From Mesostigma viride (taxonomy: Eukaryota; Streptophyta; Mesostigmatophyceae; Mesostigmatales; Mesostigmataceae), in the NCBI GenBank assembly GCA_009746045.1, contig RPFO01000276.1, positions 2,380,619-2,444,618 on the forward strand: a stretch of 64,000 bases of DNA, in the 5' to 3' direction. Positions 10,301 through 32,148 of this stretch are shown here, one piece after another; positions within the stretch are counted from its first letter, which is position 1; each line of letters begins with the position of its first letter. The translations under genes were made by a program, and so were the position numbers. The notes beneath the pieces are model-generated. The model saw only the letters and a list, made by a program, of their open reading frames with translations, did not search any database and was not told the DNA's origin.

Positions 10301-12776
10301 AACTGCTTTCAATTCTGTCGTCAACTCTTCGTACTCCCCTCGTTTTCCCCTCAACTCTTGTTCCTCCCCACAGGTTCGCGCATCTTCGTTCTACTTGCCC
10401 TGGACTACTGCTGTGTCCTAGCAAGTCTGATGCCCAGAAAAGGGCACAGGAAAGCAGTCTATCGGGACCTGAGCATGGCATAACGGCCACTTTCAGTGAT
10501 CGAGATTGTGCTGGGCACTTTTGTGGGCCATGCTGAGGCCTGGCTGAGTGGCGCTGCGTATATTATTTTTAGCACATATTCCAATGATGCCCAACCCCCT
10601 CCCCCGTCCCCCCTTGTCGCGGTCCGCCTGCCACGCCCTTGCCCATGTATCTCCTCACCCCACCTGTTCTCTCGCCCACCTCGTCGCCCCTCCCCAGATG
10701 ATGACGTATCGCATCGGCCACCACTCCACCTCGGATGACTCCACCCGCTACCGCGAGTCGGAAGCCATCGATGCGTGGAGGCAGCGCAGGCACCCGGTGA
10801 CCAGGTATGCTGCCAAACACAACAGAGCTAATAGATCCCTGGTCGCTGTGCGGTCACACCCGCTAATTATCGGTCAGCGTTAAGGATGGATTATGGTTTG
10901 GCACTATCCAGGCATGAAGAGGCAGTGGGCTTGGATTGCTGATCTCATCCAGAAGTTTGTTTGGTTTCTGTCAACCACCAGGGTGTCACGAGCTGGACGC
11001 TAGCCAACAGGGACGGGTATCGCGCTTTCATGGCCAGTTTACCCCTTCGCTGCGTTGGCACGTGAAGAGAAGCCATTCGGGAAATTAGAGGCTTTTTTTC
11101 TGGGCATGCATGGCACACTTGCAGATAAGCCACTGGTAAGCCATGTTGAAGGTGGCAGCAGGCAGCATCCCGGTTACTAGCATACGCTGCAGAACATGCG
11201 CCCTGCATGGCCACGGACAGACAGGATCCCTTAGGGCAACTTGTACTATCCGCATTTGGGGCTATTCAGCAGCCACAGTTGTGGCGCACAGGAGGTGAGT
11301 GCCACGGTTTATTGGATGAAAATTATCTATTCACGTGCATTTGGCGATGCCGGACTGTTTCGCACGCTTCCATCCGGCAGGGGTGTTCTCAGGACATTTC
11401 CTGGCTGTGCATGGTTTGGCTATAGGACATGTCATACTGTGCCTGTGGGGCACAAGCACGGGAGGGTAGGGTGGCAAGGAAGTTCTAGGCTGGCAAGTAC
11501 CCGGAAGCGATTTTTGTTGGGCTTTCCCTTTTGACCGATGATGGTTTGTTCCTGTGCACGGGGCCTTTGACGGGTGCTGGCAGGTTCCGCAGCTGGATCG
11601 AGCCAAAGGGCTGGTGGAGCCAGCACCAGGAGGAGCAGCTGCGTAAGGACACGTGGAGGCAGGTGAGAGCGCTTGGCGGGCCGAAGGGGGGGGGGGGGGG
11701 GGAGACGACCTGCACCAGCAGATGCGTGTGCATTTTCGCAGCAAGGCAGGAGTGTGGTGTGCTGAGAACTTGCGATTTCGCACGGTGTCCGAGGGCAGAG
11801 CGTGACCATCACGCGTCTTGGCTGTCATCGATTCACTCAATAGGGCCCAATCTATAGATGTTGGACTCTGAGTGGGTGGGCTTAGGGTGGGCACAACTGG
11901 GTAAGAGCCAGGTTGATGGCTGGATTGGGAGAGAGGCGTGGCCTGGCATCAGTTGTTTGACCCTCGCCAACTGCTCTCCTTAGCACTTGAATCGCATTAG
12001 CTGCCGCTAAGGAAAGGTTTGGTAATTTTTTCGGGTACAACTGTGAATGCATTTCAGGTGCTGACATGGCACACTGTCACGGCATATCAGGTGGTGATAA
12101 TAACTGCATGTGTCAGGTGTGCTGGCATAACTTGCTGTGCAGCGTTTGAGCGACACTGCATGCGTCAGGTGTGCGGGCATTACTTGCAGTGCAGTATTTG
12201 AGTGAGACGACAGTGGGGTGAGTTTAGCTCACAAGTGTTTGACGGATGCGTACTTCTGGTGAAGTTTCCGTGTGTCAGTGTGTTTTTGCATGAGAGAAAC
12301 AACTCCTATTATACAACACTAAAGACTAGTGCCTGCATGCGCATGGTGGCCTGCACCCATGCACACGGGCATCATTGGGAGGACTATTGACACAGCTATT
12401 GGCACGCATGTTATGGCCGGCTGCTGCTGCTTGACAACCACGCAAATCTTGCATGCTTGGACAACGTCCAGGTGGCTCCACCTTTCTCCTGCGATTATGC
12501 CCCTTGAAATTGGAAGGGTATTTTTATTCCTGAAGCATAGGTTGGACTCGCAGCAACCAATCCTACTCCATTGATTTTATTTGCTTGGGGGTTATAATTG
12601 TGCCGCAGGTTGTGGAGGCCATGGAAACTGCCGAGCGTACTCCCAAGGGCTCGATCGACGACCTGTTCACGGATGTCTACCACGACATGCCGGAGCACCT
12701 GCAAGAGCAGCGGGAGTACGTGCGCGCCTTCGCGCATCACTTCCCTGAGCAATACAACCTGAACAAGTCGCACTAG
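4313..12776 (+). CDS. BCKDHA: 2-oxoisovalerate dehydrogenase E1 component, alpha subunit (mitochondrial BCKDH)
   Basis: This is the thiamine-diphosphate-dependent alpha chain that decarboxylates branched-chain 2-oxo acids from Leu, Ile and Val breakdown in the mitochondrial matrix. Exons: 4313-4447, 5555-5605, 6537-6668, 7443-7615, 7913-8018, 8681-8792, 9487-9626, 10698-10804, 11584-11662 and 12609-12776. All introns are GT-AG and all phases agree. Diagnostic stretches are '[15 protein letters not shown]', '[11 protein letters not shown]', 'KGRQMPVHF', '[14 protein letters not shown]', the ThDP motif from 'GDGASSE' to 'NNGWAIS', '[10 protein letters not shown]' and the phosphorylation-loop sequence '[12 protein letters not shown]'. 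It ends 'NLNKSH' at TAG. The N-terminus is not certain (see 2692-3039). Introns carry several arrays and a foldback element. The motifs separate it from pyruvate dehydrogenase E1 alpha. Confidence 0.95.
4950..5312 (-). repeat. tRNA-like SINE insertion flanked by a 28-bp direct repeat, BCKDHA intron
   Basis: The segment 'agtttggtaccataccgg' with 'cagtgaaa' before it occurs at about 4952-4979 and again near 5283-5310. Between them, the minus strand has a B-box sequence 'GTTCGAATCC' preceded by 'AGAGGTCCTGT', and an A-box-like 'CGCTTGGGATGCC'. This resembles the tRNA-like piece at 653-745. A second, weaker B-box-like 'gatcgaatc' sits near 5119. I read it as one or two nested SINE copies rather than a tRNA gene. 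Confidence 0.4.
5332..5419. repeat. 23-bp near-palindromic tandem repeat in BCKDHA intron
   Basis: Nearly four copies of a 23-bp unit containing 'catgatgatgtcatgcatca' are arranged head to tail. Each unit is close to self-complementary, so single strands would fold into repeated hairpins. It lies 135 bp upstream of the 51-bp exon at 5555. Confidence 0.85.
9994..10092. mobile_element. 99-bp foldback (MITE-like) element in BCKDHA intron
   Basis: A 25-bp arm beginning 'tgtttggtgaatagccgg' at 9994-10018 is matched perfectly and in reverse complement at 10068-10092, with a 49-bp spacer. Each arm is itself nearly palindromic around 'gaatagccgggctattc'. The ends TGTTTGG and CCAAACA are symmetrical, as in miniature inverted-repeat elements. 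I cannot see a clear target duplication. Confidence 0.6.
10105..10270. repeat. 11-bp tandem array in BCKDHA intron
   Basis: About fifteen copies of 'ccgcctttggg' with a few variants (for example one 'ccacctttggg') lie directly beside the 99-bp foldback element. An 11-bp unit gives an apparent 11-residue repeat in every frame, which explains the open frames on both strands; none is a gene. Confidence 0.9.
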
Positions 12777-13839
12777 CTAGTGCAGCCAGCAACAGCCTCC
12801 GTGGCCTATTGGCAGGCCACTCACATCACCTAAAATTGGTCCGTCTGGTTACATGATATCCTGGGGATTTTGGCGCGAACGCGTCGCGTTGAGGACGACG
12901 GGACCAGAAAAATTCCACCTCGCATGGCTGTCGACCCTATGTCCGCCGGAATATCAGTCAAAAGTCGGTTGCGCATGTTAAGTCGCTGCGATGGTTGCAA
13001 ACGACGCGTAAACTCTCCTGCTTTGCGATGATGCATGGTAGCATATTACTCGCGCATGTTCATGCGTCAAAATAATTCGCAAACTGAGACGCTGATTTTT
13101 TGTGTCGGCCAGATCTGGAATCGGCAGCGAAAATGCATGTTTATTGATTGTGGGGGAAACTTTTTTGTTGGAAGCTCACACTGATTCCCAAAAGGTCGAA
13201 TCCGAATGAGCTTCAAGTCTACTTTCACGAGCGCTAATAAGTTTTTCGAGAAACGAATCACATTTTCCAGGCTGTCGCATTACCTGCCGGCAGGTCAGAT
13301 TTTGCTGTTTTCAGTGACGTTTACGACCTTTCTTGCTTGATGCGTTTCTTCCTTTTTTTCGGCTCGATCACGGCATGGCGGGGCTTGTTCCAACATGCCT
13401 GCGGAGGTGTAAGCTGTGTAGCCATGATTTAAAAGTCACATATTGCTCTCGCGCCACCGTCTGTCGACACTGCAAGAAACACAGGTTGCCTGCTTGCAAC
13501 GCAAGCACAAGCACGACAACGGTGCCCTGATCCACATCCAGGCGTGTATTTCCGAGACAAACTTCAGGCTTCATGTCGCGGCATACCTTCGGTGTTCCGA
13601 GCCGTTCACTGCTCCCCCAAATAGTCTTATGACTCGCTTTTATAGCATTGTGGGTCCGCGTCCGCCATCTCCGCCGCCGGGGTGCTGACACGAGATGTTC
13701 GCGCTGAACCTGGACAGCTGAGGTCGCCCGCTACCGGTCAGCTGTACGTATTTAGCAAGCTCTCGATGAGTATTGTCATGGTTTTGGTGCAGGAAGGTGC
13801 TGTGGGGGGGTCTATCTCACCTCATTACCTAGCTTTACC
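12777..13839. other. 3' flank of BCKDHA, no further gene seen
   Basis: About 1 kb following the BCKDHA stop, of which roughly the first 100 bases should be 3' untranslated sequence. The rest is moderately AT-rich, with short unrelated open frames on both strands and no recognisable family. Confidence 0.4.
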
Positions 13840-14525
13840 GGCGTGCTCATGAAGAAGCTTGAAGCCATCAAGGCACCGGCCACACGGAGGCCCTGGCCTC
13901 ACAGGTCCCAAAGATAGCGGAGCAGACGGCCACCATCGCATCCCAGACACCCCGGCTGGATGCTGGTGACCTCCCGCCCCTCTCCTATGCGGACCTGCTG
14001 CGGACAGCGACCGCCTCCACCACCGACGCCATCCGGCTACGAAACTCGATCCAGGAGCTTGAAGACCTTCGCCAGGCACAACAACGGGAGGCCACCGACC
14101 GCGCCCGCCGCGACTGCCGGGTGGTGCTGCGTTGTTTTTCCCAGAAGCTGCAGGTGAGACGTCAACCTCCCTCGCCGACGAGCTTAAGGACCAGCTCCTT
14201 ACCCTCTGACATGGGCCTGGTAGGTGAGGTAGAAATGCGTGGGTGCCGGCCACCGCCTTCCCCACTCCCGGGACAAGGCGGCTCCCTGGCAGCACCAGTC
14301 CTCATCACCTTCCCCTCCCGTGAGGACAAGCAGCGGTTCCTCTCTCGTCGCAAGCGGTTGCACGACCTCACCTGGACGCTGGACGACGACCTGACCCAGC
14401 TCAGCAGCAGCAGCGACGCGACCTGTGGCCTGAATACCTCCGCCACAAGCAGGACCCCCAGAAGCCCAAGGTGTACTGGAGGGGCGCGGGGATGATCAAC
14501 CACAAGATGTGGACGCCCCCAGCGG
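13840..14525 (+). pseudogene. LINE ORF1p-like pseudogene, family B (copy B1)
   Basis: Read across frame breaks, the segment gives 'LDAGDLPPLSYADLLRT', a helix 'SIQELEDLRQAQQREATDRA', then 'RDCRVVLRCFSQKLQ', 'PVLITFPSREDKQRFLSRRK', 'WTLDDDLTQ' and a terminal region with 'HKMWTPPAG'. This is the order coiled coil, RRM-like domain, C-terminal domain of L1-type ORF1 proteins. Frame changes near 14155 and 14400 disable it. Compared with family A the ending differs (HKMWTPP against HKPW). A tail region follows without any ORF2. Confidence 0.65.
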
Positions 14526-14985
14526 GCTAGTATAGCTTGTAGCCCTAGCTTGTATCCATTGGTAGTCACTGCCGCTATGGCAGCCATGCTTAGAATGTTT
14601 GCCTAGCTGTGCCAACATACCTAGTCACGTGCACCGCTAACGCACGGTACACAACCAGCCATAGCCTTAGCTTAGTCCTTGTACAGCCATGCTACGACCT
14701 GGCTATGACCAGATTACTTGCCCGCGCTCGTTGTTATGCCATGCTCACATGGGTCTTATTGCACCCACAGATTGCCGGATCGTTAGCTTGTCCGTTTAGC
14801 TAGCGTGCCCGAATGCAGCTGTGGCATGCCTTAGACATGAAGGAGACTGGGGGTCTCTGCCCTTTCTCCTGTTGTGCACACACAGGGATTAAAAGCGCTT
14901 CGGTGCTCCGTGACTCCCCGACGGGAGCACGTGTTTAATTAATTAATTAATTAATTAATTAATTAATTAATTAATTAATTAATTA
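14526..14985 (+). repeat. Family B LINE 3' region with (AATT)n tail
   Basis: The segment includes 'tggtagtcactgccgc', 'acgcacggtacacaaccagc' and a conserved end 'ggtctctgccctttctcctg', then 'cttcggtgctccgtgactcc' and an (ATTA)n run at 14936-14985. The same series follows copy B2 at 41.6-42.06 kb, and parts recur at 17.1-17.3 and 53.88-53.94 kb. It is the untranslated 3' end of family B elements. Confidence 0.65.
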
Positions 14986-16460
14986 CCTAGCTTTCCTCCT
15001 CCTAGCTTGACAGCTAAGTTTGCATCAGGAAGTCATGCTTGTTGACAAAGCTCGATGGACTTGTCAACCTTGGAATGTGCTGTGAAGGTGTTTGCATGCT
15101 TGTTAATTGAAGAATTGAATGCGTATTATGTGTGCAAGCAATCGACATTTTTTTTTTTAAGGGCAGTAGGTAGCATGCAGCCACGTCCTTATTCAATTGT
15201 GTCAGGACGTCTATGTTGCCTTCACTGCACTCTGTCCTAGATGAGTTTGATGCCACTGTAAATGACTATGACCAGTGGGGTGGTGAGGATGGGCCGGTGT
15301 GCTGGGGTGAGCCTGAAGGGCATCTTGGATCACGTGCCCCTTAGGCAATCATGCCAGCCTGGCTGTGCATGCAGGTTATGGCTTGTGATGTATGGATATT
15401 ATGCAGCGGGTGAAGCAGGTTGTCGTTGCCGTGGCCGGGGTTAGTGAACTCTATCATCTTTTAACTTATACCCAAAGCCCCCCTAGACCTAAACTGCCTC
15501 GCCTTCTTTGCTCAAGGGGTTGCCTTCTTTGAGGGGTGCTATGTCTTGAAAGGTTTGTTGGCGGGCCCTGGCCTTTCAGGGTAGGTTGAGGTGGAGAGGG
15601 GTGGAACACTGCTACTGAGCTAGGTGATGGCAGGGCCATCAAGGTGATGCACCTTACGTTGGGATGGGAACCATGCATTTGTTCTTGTTTGCTAGCATGG
15701 GCAGGGTGAGCGGCTGGGAGTAAGGTATAAGTGCTACTTGTGCCACTGTCCGAAAGGGGAGCTCCATGCGGTGGGCAAACAGCGTTGCAAGCGTACACTT
15801 AACACAAATGTGGTCTGATGCACTCAGCTGACCTGCCATATCATTGCTCTTGATGCACCAAACCACACTAAAGGCTTGATATAGCCGGCGGTGGGATTAA
15901 ATGCATGTCCATTAATTAATTAATAAATACATGTAGACACGTGAAATAAACAGACACGTGACTGCGTCACGTGAGCATAAGTCCTCAGTGGGAGGGGAAC
16001 ATGGAATGGATGGTGTAAGCTATCTAGGTCCTAGCGGTTACAGGGTTGTGGGCACCACGGCCCGAATCGCTATGAATGCCATACGCGGTCACACGCGGAG
16101 CCCCCACAGACTTGGGGGTGGTCTCCTTCATCACTACTTGCCATCTATCCTTGCGTACCATCTAGCTCCCTCCAGATTACAGACAAACCAGGAGGCTGCC
16201 CGGGTGTGAGCCCGTCACGTCTAGTGTAGCACATGTCCATGCCGAGTCTATCACGATAAGTCCACGGGTGGCGGCCCTGCCGCGCGCGGCCTGGGGCACG
16301 CCAGGTGAGGACATATCGCCCAGGCTGGGCGGGCTTGGTGCCAGCTAGTCTATCTGATGTGTCGACCTGATCTGTGCAGGCCAGGTGCCCGGCTAGGCCC
16401 AGGCGCCTGTGCCTATAATAATGTGGGAAACATAGGGCAAATCAGCGTACAAATCCTCAT
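14986..16460. other. Intergenic, no gene recognised
   Basis: About 1.5 kb with scattered short open frames on both strands, a small (ATTA) run near 15911 and 'acacgtg' motifs near 15940-15970. None of the frames resembles a known family or continues with consistent splice sites. Confidence 0.4.
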
Positions 16461-17090
16461 TACTAATACATGTGCAAACCAAAGGGGGTGCAAAGGGCCT
16501 TGCGCAGCATCTTGGTGACGTTGCCGTCGAGTCGTTGCTCCAGCTCCTGCGTCAGTGTCCAGGTCTCAGCGCCGTAGGTCAGGATCGTCAGAATGACGAC
16601 CTCGAAGAGGTCACGCTTGACGATCCGAGGTAGGGCGCGGTGTTGCTCCCGGTCAGCGTCCCCGTCTCGGCTCCTTAGGTCAGGATCGTCAAGATGATGA
16701 CCTTGAAGAGGTCTCATTTTCAAGACAGTCCGGGGCAGGGCGGGGTTGCTCCATGACCAGCGACGGTGCTCGTGGAGCTGTGCCCAGGCCATACCAATCC
16801 GGGTCGTCATGTCGTCCTCGCAGTGGGGGAGCCTGCTGCCTAGCAGCTTGAAGCGACCGGAAGCGGGGAAGGGAACTGGGGTGTCGTCTAACAGGCGGGG
16901 CTCAGGGGGGGGGGGGCGGCCAGGCCGAGGGGCATGGCCCTCGTCTTGGGGCTGATTTCGACTAGACCAACCGCCCGGGCCTCGAGAGCCAGGCAGTCCA
17001 ACCAAAGTTGGGCAGATGCTGGCTGCTCAATGAGAATGATGTCGTCGGCATAAATAAGCACATCAAGTAAATAAAAAATATACAGCAATA
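16461..17090 (-). pseudogene. LINE reverse transcriptase C-terminal fragment
   Basis: On the minus strand 'LIYADDIILIE' is the YADD catalytic motif of non-LTR reverse transcriptases. 'ALEARAVGLVEISPKTRAM' follows, the usual GL...KT spacing after it. Past a frame break come 'RFKLLGSRLPHCEDDM' and 'TYGAETWTLTQELEQRL' with 'VTKMLRKAL', the thumb-side pattern 'YG.E.W..t...e..l' of LINE ORF2 proteins. The copy is truncated at both ends and frameshifted. A segment of roughly 100 bp appears twice (about 16575-16650 and 16675-16750), including 'tcaggatcgtca' and 'gaagaggtc'. It could be the ORF2 partner of one of the ORF1 families, but nothing links them here. Confidence 0.75.
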
Positions 17091-17109
17091 ATATATAGTA
17101 GGTATTATA

Positions 17110-17296
17110 GGCGACTTGCCGGATCGTCTACCGTGTCCGATTGCAGCTGTGGCATGCCTCTGGCATAAAGGAGAAAGGGGGTCTCTGCCCTTAATTTCTT
17201 CCTGTTGTGCACATACAGGGATTAAAGCACTTCGGTGCCCCGTGACTCCGCAACGGCCGGGAGCACGAGTTTAATTGATTGATTAATTAATTATAG
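17110..17296 (+). repeat. Family B LINE 3' end fragment with (ATTA)n tail
   Basis: This carries the family B terminal series 'gcagctgtggcatgcctctg', 'ggtctctgccctt' and 'cttcggtgccccgtgactcc', and ends in 'attgattaattaatt'. It lies next to, and in the opposite orientation to, the reverse-transcriptase fragment. Confidence 0.6.
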
Positions 17297-17625
17297 GCGA
17301 GCGGAGCGTATAGTTGTCTCACTTCATGTAGTATATCCAGCGGTATGACTTCATTCGGGAATTTTGCTCATGTGAATAATTAATCCCAAACTTACAAGTC
17401 CCCAATCATACGTTTTTTCCCTTTCGTTTTTTCATGTAGAAACAATTATTGAGCTAAACAATTAATTAATTTGTGCTCCCGTCGGGGAGTCACGGAGCAT
17501 GAACCCCGATGGATGGATGATGAACTGAGATGCTAGCCCACATTCTTCATTCAGTATTTACGGCAACAAGAGCTACACTAAACCTCTGGCTTCCTTACAC
17601 ATTAGCTGAGCAGCTGCCTACTATT

Positions 17626-17630
17626 TTACA
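17626..17630 (-). promoter_or_regulatory. Possible TGTAA polyadenylation signal of NFS1
   Basis: TGTAA on the minus strand lies 97 bp past the NFS1 stop codon. This pentamer is the usual poly(A) signal of chlorophyte algae, so the position is fitting if the host is one. A five-base match alone is weak. Confidence 0.3.
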
Positions 17631-17726
17631 TTTAGTAATCAAGACGTCGCCCTGCCACGCTCGGTCAACACCTGTGCACATGATGCAGCAGTAGTCAAAG
17701 CAACCATCCCTGACCACTGCCATTGA

Positions 17727-29662
<11,936 letters not shown>

Positions 29663-30513
29663 CCTTTCGTGAAAAATTGCAGCGACTTCCCCCGAACAAG
29701 ACGCACGGCAGTTTGAACCGGGAAGTTCTCTCAAGCTACCCGACCTGCAGCACCCTCTCCGCCCCGAGATGTGAAGCTCGCAACTTTATGCTGCCTGGTC
29801 CTGTCTGGCATCCATGTCCGGGCTCGCTGTTCTTCAGAACGAACATGCAGGGCATTACCGATGCCAGTACAATAAGGACGTGGCAACAGCTTCCTGGTGC
29901 ACTCCTCGCACTACGTCGCCAAGTCAGCTAGTAACCTATACGGTCAACTCCCGCTTGGCGGTCGATAATTGCCACAGACCGCCTTTCACGACTTAGCCTT
30001 TCACCTGTCACCGCCACACGTGTGTGTGCCCACCTTAATTAGGATTCGCTGATACTCATTTCCCCTCTCACCTCTTTGGTCCATAATTGGCTAATAAAAT
30101 ATACCCATTTCCCCGAAATAATTGCCACAGACCAGGATTCGCGGGTCGCGGCGGAGGGATGACTCAGGGATCTTGCGGGAAGGCAAGCGCGCGGGGCATT
30201 CGTCAGCATGGCTTTAAGTAAAGTTAAGGGTGCCCAGTCCCTCCCATAGGGTGGCAGGCTCTGCGCTGGCATTCTGGCCTGATGAGTGTTGAGTGTGTAC
30301 TGTTGTGCGCCCAGCATTGAGGCAGATCGAGGCTATCGAGGCATGTGGCTCCCAAGCCCGGAGATCATCGTGCTGGACGAGACCGCAAACTTCGGATAAA
30401 ACAACGACAGCCTTGGCGGACAAGGCCTTCCACCACATCGAGCCAGTGCAACAGGTGCATTGGTCTTGCACCCACCTAGTTGATTCAACACGGCTCGACT
30501 TACGTCTGTAGCT
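29663..30513. promoter_or_regulatory. Divergent intergenic region between NFS1 and the pyrophosphatase gene
   Basis: About 850 bp separate the two start codons, which point away from each other, so both promoters must lie here. I see no convincing TATA box next to either gene. 'taattgccacagacc' appears twice (near 29967 and 30119), a small duplication. Confidence 0.5.
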
Positions 30514-31410
30514 ATGGCGGCCATCTCTGCCATCCGCACTGTGGTGCCTGTCCCAACCGCCTCCATCTCGTGCCGCAGCCTCAAGTCTGCGGCCAGGAGC
30601 AGCGTGTTCCGCCCCTCGTTCGTTGGTAACACCGGTGCTATCGCTATTCCGGCCGTGCCACGCTCCGCAGCTCTGAGCAAGACCTGCGTGCGTGCTTCCT
30701 ACACTAACGCTCAGGAGGGTGAGAGCAATTCGCTCGAGTTCCGCTTGTTCATTAAGTCCGGTGACAAGACTGTCTCCCCATGGCACGATATTCCCCTGTT
30801 CGCCAAGGACGGCGTTTGCAACATGATTGTGGAGATTCCCAAGGAGACCTCGGCTAAGATGGAGGTGGCCACGGACGAGCCAGGCACCCCAATCAAGCAG
30901 GATGTTAAGAAGGGGAAGCTGCGTTTCTATCCCTACAACATTAACTGGAACTATGGCATGCTCCCCCAGACCTGGGAGGATCCCAAGTCTGTTAACCACG
31001 AGGTGGATGGCGCCGCGGGCGACAACGATCCCGTGGATGTTGTCGAGATTGGCGGCCGTCAGGCCAAGATGGGCGAGGTCATCCAGGTGAAGCCTCTGGC
31101 CGTCCTGGCCATGATTGATGAGGGTGAGCTTGACTGGAAGGTTGTCTGCCTGGACGTGAACGACCCCAAGGCCGACAAGGTGCACGACATGGCGGATGTG
31201 GAGCGCGAGTTCCCCGGCGTGCTGCAGAAGATCAAGGAGTGGTTCCGTGACTACAAGATCCCAGATGGCAAGCCCGCCAACAAGTTTGGCCTGGGCGAGA
31301 AGCCCCAGGACAAGGCCTACGCCATGAAGGTGATCCACGAGACCAACCACTTCTGGAAGAAGCTGGTCCTGCGTGAGCGCGCCAACACAGAGGAGCTGTC
31401 CCTCATGTAA
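30514..31410 (+). CDS. Soluble inorganic pyrophosphatase, family I, plastid-type
   Basis: The product hydrolyses pyrophosphate to phosphate and so pulls biosynthetic reactions forward. The intronless frame encodes 298 residues. Residues 1 to about 60 ('MAAISAIRTVVPVPTASISC...') are rich in Ser, Ala and Arg with few acidic residues, as in a chloroplast transit peptide. The catalytic domain follows: 'PWHDIPLF', 'MIVEIPKETSAKMEVAT', 'YPYNINWNYGMLPQTWEDP' and the metal-binding signature 'DNDPVD' at 170-175. Then come 'GEVIQVKPLAVLAMIDEGE', 'DWKVVCLDVNDP', 'EWFRDYKIPDGKPANKFG' and 'HETNHFWKKL'. All match eukaryotic family I enzymes. The start is the first ATG in frame with the leader, with 'agctatggcg' around it. 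Plastid location is inferred; mitochondrial is the alternative. Confidence 0.94.
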   Translation: MAAISAIRTVVPVPTASISCRSLKSAARSSVFRPSFVGNTGAIAIPAVPRSAALSKTCVRASYTNAQEGESNSLEFRLFIKSGDKTVSPWHDIPLFAKDGVCNMIVEIPKETSAKMEVATDEPGTPIKQDVKKGKLRFYPYNINWNYGMLPQTWEDPKSVNHEVDGAAGDNDPVDVVEIGGRQAKMGEVIQVKPLAVLAMIDEGELDWKVVCLDVNDPKADKVHDMADVEREFPGVLQKIKEWFRDYKIPDGKPANKFGLGEKPQDKAYAMKVIHETNHFWKKLVLRERANTEELSLM

Positions 31411-31545
31411 ATTCAGAAACTGATGTCAGCGCGGGGCTTTTGGGTGCATAGTGCATCGCCCATCCTCCAATCGCCTAGCATCGAACAACATAACCATAGA
31501 AAGTTTTCTCTCTCACTAGCTGTCATCGGCATGCATGCCGTTCAC

Positions 31546-31551
31546 AATAAA
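31546..31551 (+). promoter_or_regulatory. Possible AATAAA poly(A) signal of the pyrophosphatase gene
   Basis: AATAAA stands about 135 bp past the stop codon. If the host uses the chlorophyte TGTAA signal instead, this hexamer would mean nothing. The stop itself lies within 'atgtaaatt'. Confidence 0.25.
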
Positions 31552-32148
31552 TGAACCAGAGAACATTAGCTTGGGATTTTATGAATAGTGAAAATGTGGC
31601 ACTTAACGGAAATTCATTTATTTAACTGAAAAATCATTGCGGAACACACATGTGGTGAACAAGACAAACAGCATGTCACCCTGCATGCATGTCATGCATG
31701 TTACAAGAAAATTTGTTTCACTTAACCCGTGTTTTTTTACAACGCGATACATCGCGTTGTAGGGTTAGAACGCGATGTATTGCGTTGTAATCTGACAACT
31801 GGCAAACCTATTAAACATGCGATTTTTGGTCTGAAACTTTCAAAACAGGTCAGAAACATCTCATAGAATTCAAGAAAAAATCCTGGTATTTTTGATATTT
31901 TTTTTTGTGACAGCTGTACACAGAAATGCACCACTGAAATTGGGTGTAATTGCACGGTACCGCGCGAAGACGACGGCGATGGCGGCAACCTAATCTGGCC
32001 AGTTCCCGCCAGATTTTGTGGTCAGAGATGGTGTTCGACGTGAATGCTAGGGACAGGGGTTTGCTAGGACATACTTTACGAGTGCAAAACGTCGTACTGG
32101 GGCGCTGGCTATGTCGCCAAAGCACAGAAGAAGTATAAAACAGACAAG

